From assembly GCA_020853995.1 (NCBI GenBank), contig JADYXV010000242.1:1-6074 (forward strand): a DNA stretch of 6,074 bases. Reading direction: 5' to 3'. How positions within the stretch are numbered: position 1 is the first letter of the stretch; every line of letters begins with the position of its first letter. This DNA is from Novosphingobium sp. GTDB lineage: Bacteria; Pseudomonadota; Alphaproteobacteria; Sphingomonadales; Sphingomonadaceae. Under the pieces are notes generated by a model. The model searched no databases. It saw only the letters and a program-made list of their open reading frames with translations, and was not told where the DNA came from. Shown here in pieces: positions 3,989 to 6,074 of this stretch. A program made the translations under genes and the position numbers.

Positions 3989-5770
3989 ATGAAAAACAAC
4001 TTGCTGCTTGATCGTCGTCGTATGCTGCTGGGTGCTGGCGTATTGGGCTTGGCTCCGCTCTTCCCTACCTGGGCGCAATCTGGCCACGGCGGTCATCGCA
4101 GCGGCCACCGCTCCGGCAAAGGCGCGATGGCCGGGCACAATACCGGCGGCACGCTCTCTGGTGAAAGCATTGCACTCAGCATTGGCGAGGCACGCTATGC
4201 GGTTGGCAACCGTGCCGCTTCGGCCATCGCGGTAAATGGCACGATCCCCGCACCGCTGATCCGCCTGCGCGAAGGCCAGAAGGTGCAGATTGCGGTTACC
4301 AACAACCTGAAAGAGCAATCGTCCATCCACTGGCACGGGCTGCTGGTACCGTTCCAGATGGACGGGGTGCCCGGCGTGTCGTTCCCCGGCATCGATCCGG
4401 GTGAAACCTTCACCTATGAATTCCCGATCCTGCATTCCGGCACGTTCTGGTATCATTCGCATTCGGGCATGCAGGAAGCGGTGGGACTGTACGGCCCCAT
4501 CGTGATTGATCCGGCCACCCCCGATCCGGTGACGTTTGACCGCGAATATGTGCTGATGCTGGCCGATTGGAGCCCGATTGATCCGCACACCCAGTTGCGC
4601 AAACTCAAAACCATGGGCGGCTATTTCAACTGGCAGCGCCAGACTGTGGGCGGACTGCTGAAAAGCAAGGACCAAAGCCTGAAGGAGCGGCTGGAATGGG
4701 CGCAAATGCGCATGGATGCGACCGACATTTCGGACGTGACCGGCGCGACGTACAGCTTCCTGATCAACGGCCATGATTCACTGGCGAACTGGACCGCGCT
4801 GTTTGCTCCGGGTGAGCGGATAAAGCTGCGGATCATCAATGCTTCATCGATGACCAACTTCAACTTCCGCATTCCCGGCCTGCCGATGACGGTTGTCGCC
4901 GCCGACGGATGCAACGTCCAGCCTGTCGAAACTGACGAAATCCAGATCGCGATTGCCGAAGCATACGACGTGATCGTGCAGCCGACCGAGGCTGCGGCAT
5001 TCGGCATCATCGCCGAGGCCATCGACCGGTCGGGCCTTGTCCGGGCAACGCTGGCGCCACAACCCGGCATGGTGGGCGCGGTGCCCAAACTGCGCACCCG
5101 GCCGGTTTTGAACATGCGCGATATGGGCATGGACATGTCAGGCATGGACATGGGATCGGGCGGCGAAATCGACCTGTCAAAACCTGCCAATGAAAGCATG
5201 GGCGGCCATTCGATGAAGATGCGCGACTTGTTGCTGGCCCCCGGGGTGAAGCCGGGGCCGGGTGTCGCCACCATCTCGCCCATGCCCGCAGACCGCTTGG
5301 CAGATCGCGGCACTGGGCTGGAAAACGAAGACCATCGCGTGCTGACTTATGCCGAATTGCGATCACGCGAGGCCAACCCCGACCCGCGCACGCCAACGCG
5401 CCAGATCGACGTAAACCTCACCGCCAACATGGAGCGCTACATGTGGTCCATTGACGGTGAAACGATGTCTGAAGGCGCGCAGCCCATCCCGTTCCGTACA
5501 GGCGAGCGTGTGAGGGTTAACCTGATCAATCATACCATGATGCCCCACCCGATCCACTTGCACGGCCACTTCTTTGAACTGGTCACGGGCGAGGCAGGCA
5601 ACCGTCCGCGCAAGCACACCGTCAACGTGCTGCCCGGCGGCAAGGCCAGCTTTGACCTTACCGCCGATGCCGAGGGCGATTGGGCATTCCACTGCCATAT
5701 GCTGCTGCACATGCATGCCGGAATGATGCGCGTCGTCACCGTCCGCGCCGACAAAGGCGCAGCAGCATGA
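3989..5770 (+). CDS. copA: CopA multicopper oxidase, Tat-exported periplasmic copper resistance protein
   Basis: This is a 593-residue multicopper oxidase of the CopA/PcoA type (about 600 aa), which oxidises Cu(I) and binds copper in the periplasm. A twin-arginine signal (DRRRMLLGAG, Arg9-Arg11) ends near TWA/Q at 29-30, followed by a His/Gly-rich stretch (31-51). Three cupredoxin domains carry the copper sites: HWHG (His114, His116) and WYHSHSG (His156, His158) in domain 1; HPIHLHG (His520, His523, His525) and HCHMLLHMHAGMM (His568, Cys569, His570, His574, Met579) in domain 3. The type 1, 2 and 3 sites are therefore complete. A Met-rich segment at 376-411 has repeated GMDM units and GGHSMKM, as expected for Cu(I) binding. 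I chose ATG 3989; a GTG directly before it (3986) is possible. A later ATG (4022) would lose the twin arginines. There is no Shine-Dalgarno. The stop overlaps the copB start (ATGA). Confidence 0.97.
   Translation: MKNNLLLDRRRMLLGAGVLGLAPLFPTWAQSGHGGHRSGHRSGKGAMAGHNTGGTLSGESIALSIGEARYAVGNRAASAIAVNGTIPAPLIRLREGQKVQIAVTNNLKEQSSIHWHGLLVPFQMDGVPGVSFPGIDPGETFTYEFPILHSGTFWYHSHSGMQEAVGLYGPIVIDPATPDPVTFDREYVLMLADWSPIDPHTQLRKLKTMGGYFNWQRQTVGGLLKSKDQSLKERLEWAQMRMDATDISDVTGATYSFLINGHDSLANWTALFAPGERIKLRIINASSMTNFNFRIPGLPMTVVAADGCNVQPVETDEIQIAIAEAYDVIVQPTEAAAFGIIAEAIDRSGLVRATLAPQPGMVGAVPKLRTRPVLNMRDMGMDMSGMDMGSGGEIDLSKPANESMGGHSMKMRDLLLAPGVKPGPGVATISPMPADRLADRGTGLENEDHRVLTYAELRSREANPDPRTPTRQIDVNLTANMERYMWSIDGETMSEGAQPIPFRTGERVRVNLINHTMMPHPIHLHGHFFELVTGEAGNRPRKHTVNVLPGGKASFDLTADAEGDWAFHCHMLLHMHAGMMRVVTVRADKGAAA
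5126..5152 (+). repeat. Short direct repeat encoding GMDM units in CopA
   Basis: GGCATGGACATG occurs at 5126-5137 and again at 5141-5152, a 15-base period in frame. It encodes MGMDMSGMDM. This is the Met-rich copper-binding part of CopA, whose repeat number varies among homologues, probably by slippage or unequal exchange. Confidence 0.7.
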
Positions 5771-6074
5771 ACGCAATTCGCACACTTTTGCTTGCAGGCG
5801 CCGTTTTGGCGTCGTTCCCGGCTTATGCGCAAGACCCGCATGCAGGCCATGACATGGGCCAGATGCAGGCAGGCCCTGAAGAGGTTGGCAGCGCCCCGCC
5901 TCCACCCGTGCCGACCGACCATCCCGCCGATGCATTCTGGGACGCATCGCGCATGGCCAAAGCGCGCGCTGCCTTGTCGCAGGAAGGCCGCTTTTACGGC
6001 AACGCGCTGATCGGTGACCGCCTTGAATATCGCGCCACCAACGGCCGCGATGGTTATGCCTGGCAAGTCATGGG
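5767..6074 (+). CDS. copB: CopB outer-membrane copper resistance protein, 3' end cut off by window edge
   Basis: The first 102 codons of copB run to the window edge; the full protein is usually well over 200 residues. A signal peptide (1-21, cleaved after AYA) leads into a short His/Met segment (HAGHDMGQMQ, 25-34), a Pro-rich linker (43-49) and the family signature DHPADAFWDASRMAKARAAL (51-70), then the start of the barrel region (LEYR, 86-89). CopB sits in the outer membrane and is thought to sequester or export copper together with CopA. The Met/His-rich part is much shorter than in Pseudomonas syringae CopB, which has several repeats. Its ATG overlaps the copA TGA by four bases, so the two are translationally coupled and share the promoters upstream. 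Confidence 0.92.
   Translation, partial: MNAIRTLLLAGAVLASFPAYAQDPHAGHDMGQMQAGPEEVGSAPPPPVPTDHPADAFWDASRMAKARAALSQEGRFYGNALIGDRLEYRATNGRDGYAWQVM

Noticed and set aside
3938..4774. Long minus-strand open frame (278 codons) opposite the start of copA
   Set aside because: It lies opposite a fully conserved multicopper oxidase region and shows no family motif or ribosome-binding site.
5363..5947. Minus-strand open frame opposite the end of copA and start of copB
   Set aside because: It spans the junction of two well-supported overlapping genes and has a low-complexity Arg/His-rich product.

Overview
The window looks like a chromosome or plasmid segment from an alphaproteobacterium, most likely a sphingomonad (Novosphingobium/Sphingobium type). 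This rests on moderately high GC, compact overlapping genes, a CopA with a twin-arginine signal followed directly by copB, and the style of the protein sequences. The taxonomic call is inference.

Left part, minus strand (about 1-1222): a two-gene glutathione/formaldehyde-detoxification pair, a small VOC (glyoxalase-fold) protein and S-formylglutathione hydrolase (cut by the window edge). Their genes overlap by one base, and a possible MerR-type promoter lies just upstream. Next, also on the minus strand (1255-2502), come copC and copD, a periplasmic copper-binding protein and its membrane partner.

Right part, plus strand (2692-6074): three genes in the order of the Cupriavidus cnrYXH module. 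They are a short single-span membrane protein (putative anti-sigma, CnrY-like), a periplasmic CnrX-like metal sensor and an ECF sigma factor. They are followed by copA (multicopper oxidase) and copB (outer-membrane copper protein, cut by the window edge). The X and A/B junctions overlap, so the block looks like one operon.

Main observation: a promoter-like element, TGAGGGAT-N13-GCGTA, occurs three times with identical spacing. One copy faces copC, one faces the YXH genes, and one sits directly in front of copA, overlapping the sigma gene's stop codon. These are probably the promoters of the ECF factor, so the Y-X-H module would control itself, copCD and copAB. The X protein keeps all five metal ligands of CnrX at the same relative spacing. 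The model is that periplasmic metal (copper by context) binds X, Y releases the sigma factor, and sigma transcribes copCD and copAB.

Complication: the sigma gene has an in-frame TAG where ECF factors usually carry a conserved aromatic residue near the N-terminus. The factor is therefore either made from a downstream ATG without its first helix, made by readthrough, or inactive, or the base is a sequence error.
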